Below, piece after piece: positions 49,772-59,630 of a DNA stretch of 64,000 bases. The translations under genes were made by a program, and so were the position numbers. The stretch is from positions 248,001-312,000 of the forward strand of contig NZ_ATWI01000010.1 in the NCBI RefSeq assembly GCF_000421165.1, given 5' to 3'. Positions within the stretch are counted from its first letter, which is position 1. Each line of letters starts with the position of its first letter. The stretch comes from Marinobacter daepoensis DSM 16072. Its GTDB lineage: Bacteria; Pseudomonadota; Gammaproteobacteria; Pseudomonadales; Oleiphilaceae. The notes below the pieces were generated by a model, which saw only the letters and a program-made list of their open reading frames with translations, had not been told where the DNA came from and searched no databases.

Positions 49772-51124
49772 ATGGACCTGTCTTGTTTCAAAGCCTACGA
49801 CCTTCGTGGCCGAGTGCCTGACCAGCTTAACCCCATCCTGGCGGAAAAAATCGGTCGGGCCTATGTGGAAGTGACTGGTGCGAAAAAAATCATCGTCGGC
49901 TACGACATTCGTCTGTCCAGCCCCGACATTGCTGAGGCATTGAGTTCCGGGTTGATGGCGGCGGGGGCGGATGTTTTTGATATCGGGCTGTGCGGAACCG
50001 AACAGGTGTATTTTGCCACCAGCCATTACCAGATGGACGGTGGCATCATGGTAACGGCCAGCCACAACCCCAAAGACCATAACGGCATGAAAATGGTGGG
50101 CCCCGAGTCCCGCCCGATCAGTTCCGATAACGGGCTGAACGACATCCGTGACCGGGTTCTGGAATCCTTTACCGATGCGCCGGTGCAAGGGCGCTACGAA
50201 ACGCTGGAAGTCATGAGTGCCTATGTCGATCATCTGCTGGGCTACATTGATGGGGGCAGCCTCAAGCCCATGACCATCGTCTGCAATGCCGGGAACGGTG
50301 GGGCTGGCCTGGTGATTGATCAACTGGAACAGCACCTGCCGTTTGATTTCGTCAAAGTGCACCATGAAGCCGACGGTCACTTTCCAAATGGTGTTCCCAA
50401 CCCGATCCTCCCTGAGAACCGCTCCGTGACGGCGGACGCTGTGACCCGGAACGGTGCCGCAATGGGCATCGCCTGGGATGGAGACTACGATCGCTGCTTC
50501 TTCTTCGACGAGAATGGCCGGTTTATTGAGGGCTACTACATTGTGGGGCTGCTGGCAGACCAGTTCCTGCGCAAGACGGGCGGCGGCAAAGTCATCCACG
50601 ATCCCCGGCTGACCTGGAACACCCTCGACCTCGTCAAAGAGGCAGGCGGTGAGGCCATCGAAAGCAAAACCGGCCACGCCTTCATCAAGCAACGGATGCG
50701 CGACGAAGATGCTGTCTACGGTGGCGAAATGAGTGCCCACCACTACTTCCGGGACTTCGCCTACTGTGACAGCGGCATGATCCCCTGGCTTTTGGTGGCC
50801 GAACGCCTGTGTCAGAGTGGCCAGACACTGTCATCCCTGATTGACGCCCGCATCGAAGCCTATCCGGCAAGCGGCGAAATCAACCGCACCATCAGCGATC
50901 CCCCCAGTGTCATCGGGGCCATCGAAGCCAGGTACAGCGTCGGCGCCAAAGCGGTCAGCCACGTGGATGGCGTGAGTGTGGAGTTCGACGACTGGCGTTT
51001 CAACCTGCGCATGTCTAACACCGAACCGGTGGTTCGGCTGAACGTTGAGTCTCGCGGAGACAAAGCGTTGATGCAGGCGAAAACGGATGAGCTGCTGGCG
51101 GAAATGGAAAGGCTGAACGGTTAA
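49772..51124 (+). CDS. cpsG: Phosphomannomutase, CpsG/ManB type
   Basis: 450 residues of the alpha-D-phosphohexomutase superfamily. It has the phosphoserine loop TASHNPKDHNG with Ser97, the metal loop WDGDYDRC with Asp236, Asp238 and Asp240, the sugar-specificity loop GGEMSAHHYF and the phosphate-binding RMSNTEPVVRLNVE. The start MDLSCFKAYDLRGRV resembles E. coli CpsG. It converts mannose-6-phosphate to mannose-1-phosphate for GDP-mannose and surface polysaccharides; phosphoglucomutase activity is also possible. Single gene, convergent with pldA. Confidence 0.92.
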   Translation: MDLSCFKAYDLRGRVPDQLNPILAEKIGRAYVEVTGAKKIIVGYDIRLSSPDIAEALSSGLMAAGADVFDIGLCGTEQVYFATSHYQMDGGIMVTASHNPKDHNGMKMVGPESRPISSDNGLNDIRDRVLESFTDAPVQGRYETLEVMSAYVDHLLGYIDGGSLKPMTIVCNAGNGGAGLVIDQLEQHLPFDFVKVHHEADGHFPNGVPNPILPENRSVTADAVTRNGAAMGIAWDGDYDRCFFFDENGRFIEGYYIVGLLADQFLRKTGGGKVIHDPRLTWNTLDLVKEAGGEAIESKTGHAFIKQRMRDEDAVYGGEMSAHHYFRDFAYCDSGMIPWLLVAERLCQSGQTLSSLIDARIEAYPASGEINRTISDPPSVIGAIEARYSVGAKAVSHVDGVSVEFDDWRFNLRMSNTEPVVRLNVESRGDKALMQAKTDELLAEMERLNG

Positions 51125-51176
51125 CGGTCTGTCCGTGAGAAGGCCAGGGAACCTTACCCTGGCCCTGCTCCGGTGC

Positions 51177-52271
51177 CTACAGCCAGTCGTTCAGCATAAT
51201 GCCAAACCCGACCCGTTCAATCCGTTCGTTATAGTCAATCAGGCTCTCGCCATACCCGTTGTAATACTGAAAGAAGCCCTTCAGCGTATCCCCCATCGGA
51301 AAACTGTATCCGAACTCCACCGACGTCCGGTTGTCCGACCGAAGGTTGTTCATCAGCTTGAGGGAAAACGTGCGGTCCTCTGTCAATTTGTAAACCGCAT
51401 GGTAATTGGCGTGGCCGAGGTAGCGCTCGATATCAGCGTTGTCGTCATTGCTGCTGTCCTCGGGAATCCGGTACCAGGGTTGCACCATGAACAGCCAGCG
51501 GTCGTAACTGTAGGCGGCGGTTCCGGTAATCCGGTTCCAGCTACGGGACCGGGGGTCGGACTGGCCGTTGGATTGATGATTGAAGCCAATCGAAACCGCG
51601 CTCAGGGTGCCAGGGCCGAGATCCCAGTTCAGTGAATGCAGGAAAAACAGCTCAGGTTCGTAGTTGGTTTCCCGGAAGGGGGCGGATTCATCCTGGTTAT
51701 AAATCTGCCAGAAAGAGTTCTGGGTGTATCCGAACCAGAACGTGGTCCGGTCATCGAAAATGCCTGTTAACAAAGGTACCTTGAAGCTGATCTGGTATTT
51801 CGCTTCCTCGTTCTCAAGCTGATAATCATAGTCTGTGGCACCCAGCCGCGGGCTGACCGGGCGGGTATTGGGATGGTCCACCCAGGTAATGGGCAGAATG
51901 TAGTTCGGGCGATGGGTCACAAAGCTGCCTGTGAACGAAAAAATAGCCCGTTCGGCGGAGAGATAATTGTCGACCAGAGAGGCCATCACCCCGGTGCCCG
52001 GGTCATCCTCCAGGGCGTTGCCCACGATTCTTTCACGGGTTTTCTTGTCGGCGACGAGCTTCTCGGCGTCGGCCTCAGCGGATTCGAGTTGCTCTGCGCT
52101 GGCTTTGTCACGTTCGGTTTTCGGGTTGTGCTGGGCATCGTAACAGGCCAGCCTGCGCACGCCGTCTTTGATCAGGGCGCAGTTAATTGAAGGGGGCTCC
52201 CGGACATCCTGAGCCCAGGCCAGGTTTGTCGTGCCGAGGCAGATCAGCAGCAGCTTGGCGCAAGTGTTCAT
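51177..52271 (-). CDS. pldA: Outer-membrane phospholipase A
   Basis: 364 residues. The signal peptide MNTCAKLLLICLGTTNLAWA is followed by an N-terminal extension of about 90 residues, partly coiled-coil and rich in Ala/Glu/Lys, before the barrel. The catalytic His232, Ser234 and Asn246 lie in FNHQSNGQSDPRSRSWNR and correspond to E. coli His142, Ser144 and Asn156 with a constant offset. It hydrolyses phospholipids mislocalised to the outer leaflet. The longer N-terminus with a cysteine pair (INCALI, LACYD) differs from E. coli. A small membrane protein gene lies 9 nt upstream. Confidence 0.94.
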   Translation of the reverse strand: MNTCAKLLLICLGTTNLAWAQDVREPPSINCALIKDGVRRLACYDAQHNPKTERDKASAEQLESAEADAEKLVADKKTRERIVGNALEDDPGTGVMASLVDNYLSAERAIFSFTGSFVTHRPNYILPITWVDHPNTRPVSPRLGATDYDYQLENEEAKYQISFKVPLLTGIFDDRTTFWFGYTQNSFWQIYNQDESAPFRETNYEPELFFLHSLNWDLGPGTLSAVSIGFNHQSNGQSDPRSRSWNRITGTAAYSYDRWLFMVQPWYRIPEDSSNDDNADIERYLGHANYHAVYKLTEDRTFSLKLMNNLRSDNRTSVEFGYSFPMGDTLKGFFQYYNGYGESLIDYNERIERVGFGIMLNDWL

Positions 52272-52280
52272 GGAAACTCC

Positions 52281-52622
52281 TTATTGGCCGGTGCTCAGGC
52301 TTATCCAGGTGTTGGCAATGCCATAGATCCAGACTCCGAGCAGGGTCAGGGTCAGCAGGGCGAAAATGACTCTGTGGCGATTCCGGCGCTGGTCGCTGGC
52401 CGAGGCAACCCACCTCAGGTACATCAGGCCGATAAAACTCAGGAAGACGCCCAGGCTGGCGATGGCGGGAATCAACAGCCAGGCGGCGGACAGCGGGTCA
52501 GCTTCCGTCGCCTGATTGCTGAACCAGGCCATAGACGCCAGTAGAACCGCCAGGCTGGAAAACTCCAGAATCAACAATGTTTTTCGGCGTTTGTCCGGGG
52601 CTGTTTCCTGTGAGTGGTTCAT
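52281..52622 (-). CDS. Small membrane protein of unknown function
   Basis: 113 residues from the ATG at 52620-52622; the frame is open further but without a better start. Three hydrophobic segments (LLILEFSSLAVLLASMAWF, AAWLLIPAIASLGVFLSFIG, VIFALLTLTLLGVWIYGIA) with a basic loop SASDQRRNRHRV. I do not recognise the family. It ends 9 nt before pldA and may be co-transcribed with it. Confidence 0.6.
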   Translation of the reverse strand: MNHSQETAPDKRRKTLLILEFSSLAVLLASMAWFSNQATEADPLSAAWLLIPAIASLGVFLSFIGLMYLRWVASASDQRRNRHRVIFALLTLTLLGVWIYGIANTWISLSTGQ

Positions 52623-52812
52623 AAGTGGCTCGGGGTTTGGATGAATGAACGCTATGGTAACCGGAATCCATGGCAAAGGAGCTACAACCTACGAAACTGT
52701 CATTAAAATGGTTGAAATCAATTTCTGTTTTTGCTCTCTGGTTTTTTTGCTTGGGCTCAATCGCTATAATGCGGCGACCGAAAGATTATAACGCTCAAAT
52801 GCGAGGTGCATT

Positions 52813-53232
52813 GTGAAGATGAAGAGAGTCCTGGCTGTTGTTCTGCTCGGTTTTGGCCTGGCCGCCGGCGCCGCAGTGGCAAGTGTTGAAGACGAAATCC
52901 GCGAGCGCATCCAGCCGGTGGGCGAGGTGTGTCTGCAGGGTGAGGAGTGTGGTGAGGCAGCGGCTCCCGCTCCGGTCGCCAACGCGGGCCCGCGTTCCGG
53001 CAGCGAAGTGTATGACGCTGTCTGTATGGCGTGTCATACCACTGGCGCGGCCGGCGCCCCGGTGATCGGCGATACGGCGGCCTGGGCTCCACGCCTCGAC
53101 AAAGGCATGGATACCCTGATCAACCATGCGATCAATGGCTTTAACGCCATGCCTCCCAAGGGTGGCTGTGCTAACTGTCCGGATGAGGAAATCACCGCAG
53201 CGGTTGAGCACATGGTTGAGCAGAGTAAGTAA
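52813..53232 (+). CDS. Cytochrome c5-type monoheme cytochrome
   Basis: 139 residues from GTG at 52813, correctly spaced behind GAGG; the ATG at 52819 is the alternative. A signal peptide ends near AVAS. The heme motif CMACH is at 71-75, and axial Met113 lies in NAMPPKGGCANC, with Cys119 and Cys122 forming the disulfide typical of cytochrome c5. A periplasmic electron carrier. Three-residue-spaced cysteines VCLQGEEC near 40-46 are an extra feature. Confidence 0.9.
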   Translation: MKMKRVLAVVLLGFGLAAGAAVASVEDEIRERIQPVGEVCLQGEECGEAAAPAPVANAGPRSGSEVYDAVCMACHTTGAAGAPVIGDTAAWAPRLDKGMDTLINHAINGFNAMPPKGGCANCPDEEITAAVEHMVEQSK

Positions 53233-53251
53233 CTCCCTGCTTTACCCCCAC

Positions 53252-53274
53252 AAACCCCGCCGTGTGCGGGGTTT
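53252..53274. terminator. Shared terminator between cytochrome c5 and rep
   Basis: AAACCCCGC (53252-53260) pairs with GCGGGGTTT (53266-53274) around CGTGT. The A-rich and T-rich flanks allow termination in both directions; rep ends at 53282. Confidence 0.75.
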
Positions 53275-53281
53275 GTTGTTT

Positions 53282-55300
53282 CTAGAGGCCGAGATCCCCG
53301 ATCAGTGCACTGAGGGTGGCTTTGCCTTTTTTCTGGTTGGCTTCCTGATCCTGATCACCCAGCCCTTGCCATTTCACGTCTTCCTCGGGCAGTTCGTCCA
53401 GAAAACGGCTGGGGATGGTCTCCAGTTTTTCTCCGTACTGCTTGCGTGAGGCGGCGAAGGTCAGTGCCAGGGTTTCACGGGCCCGGGTTATGCCAACGTA
53501 CATCAGCCTGCGTTCTTCTTCGATGTTGCCTTCTTCGATGCTGCTCCGGTGAGGCAGGATCTCTTCTTCCAGGCCCATGATGAACACGTGGGGAAACTCC
53601 AGCCCTTTGGACGCATGCAGGGTCAGTAGCTGAACCTTGTCACTGTCATCCTCTTCTTCCCGTTGTTCCATCATGTCGCGCAACACCATCTTGGCGATGG
53701 CATCTTCAATACCGATCTCGTCGGCGGTCCCCTTGCCGTCGTCCAGCATCCGTTGGACCGATTCCACCAGGTACCAGATGTTTTCCATCCGGCGCTCGGC
53801 CTGCTTAGGGCTGCCGGAGTGCTGGTGCAGCCACTCCTCGTATTCAATGTCTGTGAACATCTGTTTGATCACCGGAACCGGGTTCTCGGTAAACAGGCGT
53901 TCACAGGTCTTGTCGACCCAGTGGGCAAAGCGCCGCAACCGGTCCAGGCCTTTCTCCGTGACGTGGGTCTCCGCGCCCATGTCGCCCAGCGCCCTGAACA
54001 GGCTAACGTTGCGAGACCGGGCATAGTGGCTTAGCTGTTCCAGGGTTCGCGGGCCAATCTCCCGGCGAGGGACGTTCACCACGCGCAGAAAGGCTGCATC
54101 GTCGTCGGGGTTGATCATCAGCCGGAGGTAAGACATGGCGTCTTTGATTTCCGGTTTCGAGAAAAACGACTGGCCACCGGAAAGGCGGTAGGGGATCTGG
54201 TAAGCCTGAAGTTTGATTTCCAGCAGGCGTGCCTGGTGGTTGCCCCTGTACAGAACCGCGAAGTCCTTGAAGTCGAGCCCGTTCTTGAGCTTCTGGTCCA
54301 GAATCTCCGTTGCAACCCGCTCGGTCTCGGCATCTTCATTCCGGCATCGGATGATGCGGATTTCCTCACCAATGGTGTGGTCGCTCCACAGCGCTTTCTC
54401 GAACACATGGGGATTGTTGGCGATCACTGTATTGGCGCAGCGTAGAATCCGGCTGGTGGAACGGTAATTCTGCTCCAGTTTGACGATTTTCAGGCTGGGA
54501 AAGTCTTCGTTCAGCTGAGCCAGGTTTTCCGGCCTGGCGCCGCGCCAGGCGTAGATGGACTGGTCGTCGTCACCAACCACGGTAAAGGCGGCCCTTTCTG
54601 AAACCAGCTGCTTGACCAGTTCGTATTGGCAGACGTTGGTGTCCTGATACTCATCCACCAGCATATAGCGGATTTTTCGGCGCCACTTTGCCAGCACCTC
54701 CGGGTTGTCCCGGAACAGCTGCACGGGAAGCAGAATCAGGTCGTCGAAATCCACCGCGTTATAGGCTTTGAGGTATTCGTTGTAGCGCTTGTAAACGATG
54801 GCAATGCGCTGTTCACGCTCGTCGGCGGCTTTGCTGTAGGCCTCATCCGGGCCGCGCATGGCGTTCTTCCAGGACGAGATGGTCATCTGAACGTCGTTCA
54901 GCTCGTCTCCGGCTTCGGCGCTGGCCTCACGCATCATCAGGTCCTGCAGCAGGGCTTTGGCGTCTTCCGCATCGAAAATGGAGAACCCGGGGTGATAACC
55001 CAGATGAGCGTGCTCTTCCCGGATCATGTTGAGGCCCAGGTTGTGGAACGTTGAGACGATCAGCCCCCGGGTCTTTCCACGATCCACAATTCGCCCCACC
55101 CGCTCTTTCATCTCGCGCGCGGCCTTGTTGGTGAAGGTCACGGCGGCAATGTGCCGGCCAGGAATGCCCAGCTCTTCGATCAGGTAGGCGATCTTTCGTG
55201 TGATCACGCTGGTTTTGCCGCTCCCGGCGCCAGCCAGGACCAGCAGAGGTCCGTCAGCATACCGGACCGCTTCGTGTTGTCTGGGGTTGAGCTTGTTCAC
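53282..55300 (-). CDS. rep: ATP-dependent DNA helicase Rep
   Basis: 672 residues of superfamily 1A. Motif I GAGSGKT at 24-30, motif Ia AVTFTNKAAREMKERV, motif II VDEYQDTN, motif III GDDDQSIYAWRGA, motif IV QNYRST, motif V TLHASKGLEF and motif VI YVGITRARETL. Length (E. coli Rep is 673) favours Rep over UvrD. It removes proteins ahead of the replication fork. Single gene, convergent with cytochrome c5. Confidence 0.95.
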   Translation of the reverse strand: MNKLNPRQHEAVRYADGPLLVLAGAGSGKTSVITRKIAYLIEELGIPGRHIAAVTFTNKAAREMKERVGRIVDRGKTRGLIVSTFHNLGLNMIREEHAHLGYHPGFSIFDAEDAKALLQDLMMREASAEAGDELNDVQMTISSWKNAMRGPDEAYSKAADEREQRIAIVYKRYNEYLKAYNAVDFDDLILLPVQLFRDNPEVLAKWRRKIRYMLVDEYQDTNVCQYELVKQLVSERAAFTVVGDDDQSIYAWRGARPENLAQLNEDFPSLKIVKLEQNYRSTSRILRCANTVIANNPHVFEKALWSDHTIGEEIRIIRCRNEDAETERVATEILDQKLKNGLDFKDFAVLYRGNHQARLLEIKLQAYQIPYRLSGGQSFFSKPEIKDAMSYLRLMINPDDDAAFLRVVNVPRREIGPRTLEQLSHYARSRNVSLFRALGDMGAETHVTEKGLDRLRRFAHWVDKTCERLFTENPVPVIKQMFTDIEYEEWLHQHSGSPKQAERRMENIWYLVESVQRMLDDGKGTADEIGIEDAIAKMVLRDMMEQREEEDDSDKVQLLTLHASKGLEFPHVFIMGLEEEILPHRSSIEEGNIEEERRLMYVGITRARETLALTFAASRKQYGEKLETIPSRFLDELPEEDVKWQGLGDQDQEANQKKGKATLSALIGDLGL

Positions 55301-55446
55301 AGTGTCTGCGTCAAAATGGAACCGGGCTTGTAAATTGGACGTCTTGCTATTCTACACGAGGCCGGCATGCTGTACCTTGCTGATCTATCAGCTATCCTTT
55401 CTGTAATGGACTACGCTGCTCTGTACTGAATTATGGATCTCGCCAG

Positions 55447-57180
55447 ATGACATTGCCCACCGACACCAGGCCGGCCTGTCTGCGCCTTTTGGTTCTGACG
55501 CCGGAGTATGCCGATTATCTCTGGTACCGCGCCATGCTGGCTGAGGACCCTGATATTTCCGGGGACCTTACCTGGTGCCCCGATCTGGTCGATTGCGATG
55601 ACCTGGTGGCCAACGCCAGCTTCGACGTGATTGTCTGGGACTGTGTGTTCCACGGCGGCTCGGAGTCTGCTTTCCTGCAATATCTGTCGGTTTCCAGCGA
55701 AGAAAAACCCATTCTGGCGTTGAGCGCCGAGTCTTGTCAGGAGAAGGGGCGGGTTTTGACCGATAGCGGCGCCTCGGACTACCTGAGCCGTCAGGGGCTG
55801 GATGCCTGGGGGTTCCGGCGAGCAGTCCGATGTTTGTGGTACCGGTCCCAGCTCACGGAATCGACGCATGGCCAACTGGGCCGTGAGGTTGCCACCGGTT
55901 TTATTAATCGTGACCTGTTTTTTGACCGGTTGCAGCAGGCATTGTTGAGGGCGGAGCGGGCCGGGCATCGGCTGGCGCTGCTGCACCTCAACCTCGATGA
56001 CTTTCGCACGATCAACGAGTCCTTTGGATACCAGAAAAGCGATCAACTGATGTTTCGCCTGGCCGACCGTTTGCGCCAGAATCTCCGGCGGGTGGATTCG
56101 TTGATGCGGATCGGTGGCGATGAGCTGGCGATCATCGTCGAGAAGGTGGAAGACTCGCTGGATATTACCCAGATCATCCGTAAAGTTGTCTCCGCGCTGG
56201 ACGAGCCGGTGACGGTAGACGGCCAGAACGTGGTGGTCAGTGCCAGTCTTGGCGTGGCGACCTACCCGGAGTCCGGGGACAGCCCGGAGGAGCTGCTCCG
56301 GCGAGCCAACCGGGCGATGTTCGAGGCCAAGCGTGATTCCGGGACCAGCTACCGGTTCTACGACCGCCAGCTCCATATTTCCGCCGGTTACCAGCTCAGG
56401 CTGGAAGCCGATTTGCGGAACGCTTTGAGGGGCGGGCAGCTGGAACTGTACTATCAGCCCCGGATTGACCTTGCGACGGAAGAGGTGCGCGGGGTGGAGT
56501 GTCTGTTGCGCTGGAATCATCCTGAGCGTGGGCTGGTGGGGCCGGATGAATTTATCCCGGTGGCGGAGCGAAGCGGCCTGATCGTCCCTATTGGATACTG
56601 GGTGATTGAACAGGCCTGCAAGCGTTTGCAGGAGGCTGCCGATCTTGGGTTCCCGGGCTTGGTGTTTGCCGTCAACCTGTCGTTTCGTCAGTTTCACGAT
56701 CGCAAGATGACGGAAACGATTTTTCGCATCATTTTCAACGCCAATGTGGATACCAGCCTGCTGGAGCTGGAGCTGACCGAGAGTGCGATGATGCACGATC
56801 CCGAATACGCCCAGCGTTGCCTGCGGGAGCTCAATCAGTTGGGCATCAGTTTTGCCCTGGACGATTTCGGAACCGGTTTCTCGTCACTGAGCAATTTGCA
56901 GCATCTGCCGATTTCGCTGGTCAAGATCGATAAGTCCTTTGTTCAGGATCTCGGGCAGTCCGCCGACGCGGAGCACATCATCCGTGCCATCATCAGCCTG
57001 GCGCACAGTCTTCAGATCAGTGTGGTGGCCGAGGGAGTGGAAACCGAAAGCCAGCTTGAATTCCTGCGTCAGCAGCACTGTGATGAAATCCAGGGCTACT
57101 ATTACGCCCGCCCGATGCCCTGGAATGACCTTGTACAATTCCTGAACCGCCAGAACCAGTCCGCTTGCCTGCAGAAGTAA
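55447..57180 (+). CDS. GGDEF/EAL protein with N-terminal receiver-like domain (c-di-GMP)
   Basis: 577 residues. Residues 1 to about 130 look like a divergent receiver (LRLLVLTPEYAD, FDVIVWDCVF) in which a full acidic pocket is not evident. The GGDEF domain reads RIGGDELAII, i.e. GGDEL. The EAL domain reads GVECLLRW (ECL for EAL), but retains ELTES, DDFGTGFSSL, KIDKSFV and VAEGVET, the phosphodiesterase metal/base positions. Predicted phosphodiesterase with a modified cyclase domain, or a sensor. Divergent from rep by 146 nt, ends 53 nt before tex. Confidence 0.88.
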   Translation: MTLPTDTRPACLRLLVLTPEYADYLWYRAMLAEDPDISGDLTWCPDLVDCDDLVANASFDVIVWDCVFHGGSESAFLQYLSVSSEEKPILALSAESCQEKGRVLTDSGASDYLSRQGLDAWGFRRAVRCLWYRSQLTESTHGQLGREVATGFINRDLFFDRLQQALLRAERAGHRLALLHLNLDDFRTINESFGYQKSDQLMFRLADRLRQNLRRVDSLMRIGGDELAIIVEKVEDSLDITQIIRKVVSALDEPVTVDGQNVVVSASLGVATYPESGDSPEELLRRANRAMFEAKRDSGTSYRFYDRQLHISAGYQLRLEADLRNALRGGQLELYYQPRIDLATEEVRGVECLLRWNHPERGLVGPDEFIPVAERSGLIVPIGYWVIEQACKRLQEAADLGFPGLVFAVNLSFRQFHDRKMTETIFRIIFNANVDTSLLELELTESAMMHDPEYAQRCLRELNQLGISFALDDFGTGFSSLSNLQHLPISLVKIDKSFVQDLGQSADAEHIIRAIISLAHSLQISVVAEGVETESQLEFLRQQHCDEIQGYYYARPMPWNDLVQFLNRQNQSACLQK

Positions 57181-57233
57181 GCCGCTGTACCTTTGCGCAT
57201 TAATTCCGAACGCGATATTCAGATTGAGGTTGC

Positions 57234-59564
57234 ATGAACACTATTTCCCGGCGCATTGCCGAAGAGCTCGGCGTACGTGAACAGCAGGTCAATGCCACCG
57301 TTGGCCTTCTGGATGAAGGTGCTACCGTCCCCTTTATTGCGCGCTATCGAAAGGAGGTCACCGGCTCGCTGGATGACAGCCAGTTGCGGACCCTGGAAGA
57401 GCGCCTCCGTTATCTGAGGGAGCTGGAAGACCGTCGCGGCACCATCCTCAACAGCATTGAGGAGCAGGGCAAACTCACCGACGAGCTGCGGGCCTCAATC
57501 GAATCTGCCGATACCAAGAACCGGTTGGAAGACCTTTATCTGCCCTACAAGCCCAAACGCCGGACCAAAGCACAGATTGCCCGGGAGGCTGGGCTGGAGC
57601 CCCTGGCCGATAGCTTGTACGACGACCCCACTCAGGAACCGGAAACGGTCGCTGCTGGTTATCTCAACCCGGAAGCCGGTGTGGCCGATGTGAAAGCGGC
57701 GCTGGACGGTGCCCGCTACATCCTGATGGAGCGCTTTGCCGAAGATGCTGAACTGCTGGGAACCTTGCGGGATTTTGTCTGGCAGGAGGGTCAGCTGAAG
57801 GTCTCGGTGGTGGAGGGCAAAGAGAATGAGGGGGCCAAGTTCCGCGATTACTTCGATCATGTGGAACCCCTGAAAAAGGTGCCATCACACCGTGCGCTCG
57901 CCATCCTGAGGGGGCGCAACGAAGGCATTCTTGCCTATGCCATCGTGATGGGCGATGCCGAAGATGATCGGCGCCAGCCGCATCCGGCAGAACAGAGAAT
58001 CGCCGCCCATTGGCGGATTCGGGATAACGGCCGGGCTGCCGACAAGTGGTTGTCAGATGTGGTGCGGTGGACCTGGCGGGTAAAATTATCCACCCAGATT
58101 GAAACCGACCTCATGGCGCAGGTGCGTGAAGCGGCGGAAACGGAGGCCATTAATGTTTTTGCCGCCAACCTGAAAGACCTTCTCCTGCTCGCACCGGCTG
58201 GTCCAAGGCCAACCCTGGGACTGGACCCGGGCTTGCGTACCGGTGTCAAAGTAGCGGTGATCGATGGCACAGGACAGGTGGTGGACCATGGGGCCATCTT
58301 CCCTCATGCGCCCCAGAATAAGTGGGAGCCGTCCATTGCGCAAATGGCGGCCTGGTGTCAGAAGTACCGGATTGAGCTGGTGGCCATTGGTAACGGGACG
58401 GCGTCCCGTGAGACCGAGAAACTCGTGGGTGACCTCTGTAAACGCTACCCCGAACTCAAGTTGGCCCGTATTGTGGTGAACGAATCCGGGGCGTCGATTT
58501 ATTCGGCGTCGGAATTTGCTTCCCGTGAATTGCCGGATCTGGACGTAACCATTCGGGGGGCGGTGTCCATTGCCCGCCGCCTTCAGGACCCGCTGGCCGA
58601 GCTGGTTAAAATTGAACCCAAGTCCATTGGCGTGGGCCAGTATCAGCACGACGTTTCCCAGGTTCAGCTGTCCCGCAGTCTCGATGTGGTGGTGGAAGAC
58701 TGTGTAAATGGCGTGGGCGTTGATCTCAATACAGCCTCGGTACCACTGCTGACGCGGGTTTCAGGGCTGAACCAGAGCATTGCCCAGAACATCGTGGATT
58801 TCCGGAACCAGAATGGTAAGTTCACCAGTCGTAAACAGTTGCTGAAGGTGTCCCGGCTGGGTGACCGTACCTTCGAACAGGCGGCTGGCTTTCTCCGGAT
58901 TGCCGGCGGCGACAACCCGCTGGATCGCTCATCCGTCCACCCAGAGGCCTACGGCGTGGTTGAGGCCATTGCTGAGCGGAATGGCAAGCAGGTGGAGCAC
59001 ATCATCGGTGATTCTGCATTTCTGCGCAGCCTGGACCCGAAGGCGTATGTTACTGAGCAGTTTGGCCTGCCGACGATCAAGGACATCATTGCCGAGTTGG
59101 AAAAGCCGGGCCGGGACCCGCGGCCGGAGTTCCGGTTTGCGCATTTTGAAGAAGGGGTGGAAACCCTCAACGACCTTAAGCCCGGCATGGTTCTGGAGGG
59201 GTCTGTGACCAACGTGACCAATTTCGGGGCCTTTGTCGATATCGGGGTGCATCAGGATGGTCTGGTGCACATCTCCGCGCTGTCCCATACTTTCGTGAAA
59301 GATCCGAGAGAAGTGGTTAAAGCGGGCGACATCGTCAAGGTCAAAGTGATGGAAGTGGACATCCCTCGCAAGCGGATCGGGTTGTCTATGCGAATGGATG
59401 ACCAGCCTGGCAGTGAGAATAAGCCTGCCCGGGGCGCAGAAAAAAGCGCCGGTCGTAATGCCAGTCGCAAGGCTCACGGGGGCCAGGCTACGGGAGCACC
59501 TCAGGGTGCTATGGCCGGAGCACTGGCCCAGGCCATGGCCTCTGCGCGCAAGAATGGCCGTTAA
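57234..59564 (+). CDS. tex: Tex family transcription accessory protein
   Basis: 776 residues. Helical N-terminal TEX domain ([35 protein letters not shown]), YqgF/RNase H-like domain ([18 protein letters not shown]), helix-hairpin-helix region ([15 protein letters not shown]), and an S1 RNA-binding domain at about 650-720 ([20 protein letters not shown]). A basic low-complexity tail follows. Tex interacts with RNA and ribosomes or polymerase; it is conserved and constitutively expressed. Confidence 0.96.
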   Translation: MNTISRRIAEELGVREQQVNATVGLLDEGATVPFIARYRKEVTGSLDDSQLRTLEERLRYLRELEDRRGTILNSIEEQGKLTDELRASIESADTKNRLEDLYLPYKPKRRTKAQIAREAGLEPLADSLYDDPTQEPETVAAGYLNPEAGVADVKAALDGARYILMERFAEDAELLGTLRDFVWQEGQLKVSVVEGKENEGAKFRDYFDHVEPLKKVPSHRALAILRGRNEGILAYAIVMGDAEDDRRQPHPAEQRIAAHWRIRDNGRAADKWLSDVVRWTWRVKLSTQIETDLMAQVREAAETEAINVFAANLKDLLLLAPAGPRPTLGLDPGLRTGVKVAVIDGTGQVVDHGAIFPHAPQNKWEPSIAQMAAWCQKYRIELVAIGNGTASRETEKLVGDLCKRYPELKLARIVVNESGASIYSASEFASRELPDLDVTIRGAVSIARRLQDPLAELVKIEPKSIGVGQYQHDVSQVQLSRSLDVVVEDCVNGVGVDLNTASVPLLTRVSGLNQSIAQNIVDFRNQNGKFTSRKQLLKVSRLGDRTFEQAAGFLRIAGGDNPLDRSSVHPEAYGVVEAIAERNGKQVEHIIGDSAFLRSLDPKAYVTEQFGLPTIKDIIAELEKPGRDPRPEFRFAHFEEGVETLNDLKPGMVLEGSVTNVTNFGAFVDIGVHQDGLVHISALSHTFVKDPREVVKAGDIVKVKVMEVDIPRKRIGLSMRMDDQPGSENKPARGAEKSAGRNASRKAHGGQATGAPQGAMAGALAQAMASARKNGR

Positions 59565-59630
59565 CCCCATCAACTGATTCCCGGCCGCCAGGCCCCGGGT
59601 TGGGGGTGGCGGCTGCAACAGGAGCTCACC

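Noticed and set aside
55411..56796. 461-codon frame antisense to the GGDEF/EAL gene
   Set aside because: The sense strand holds all GGDEF/EAL motifs; the antisense frame is a compositional shadow.
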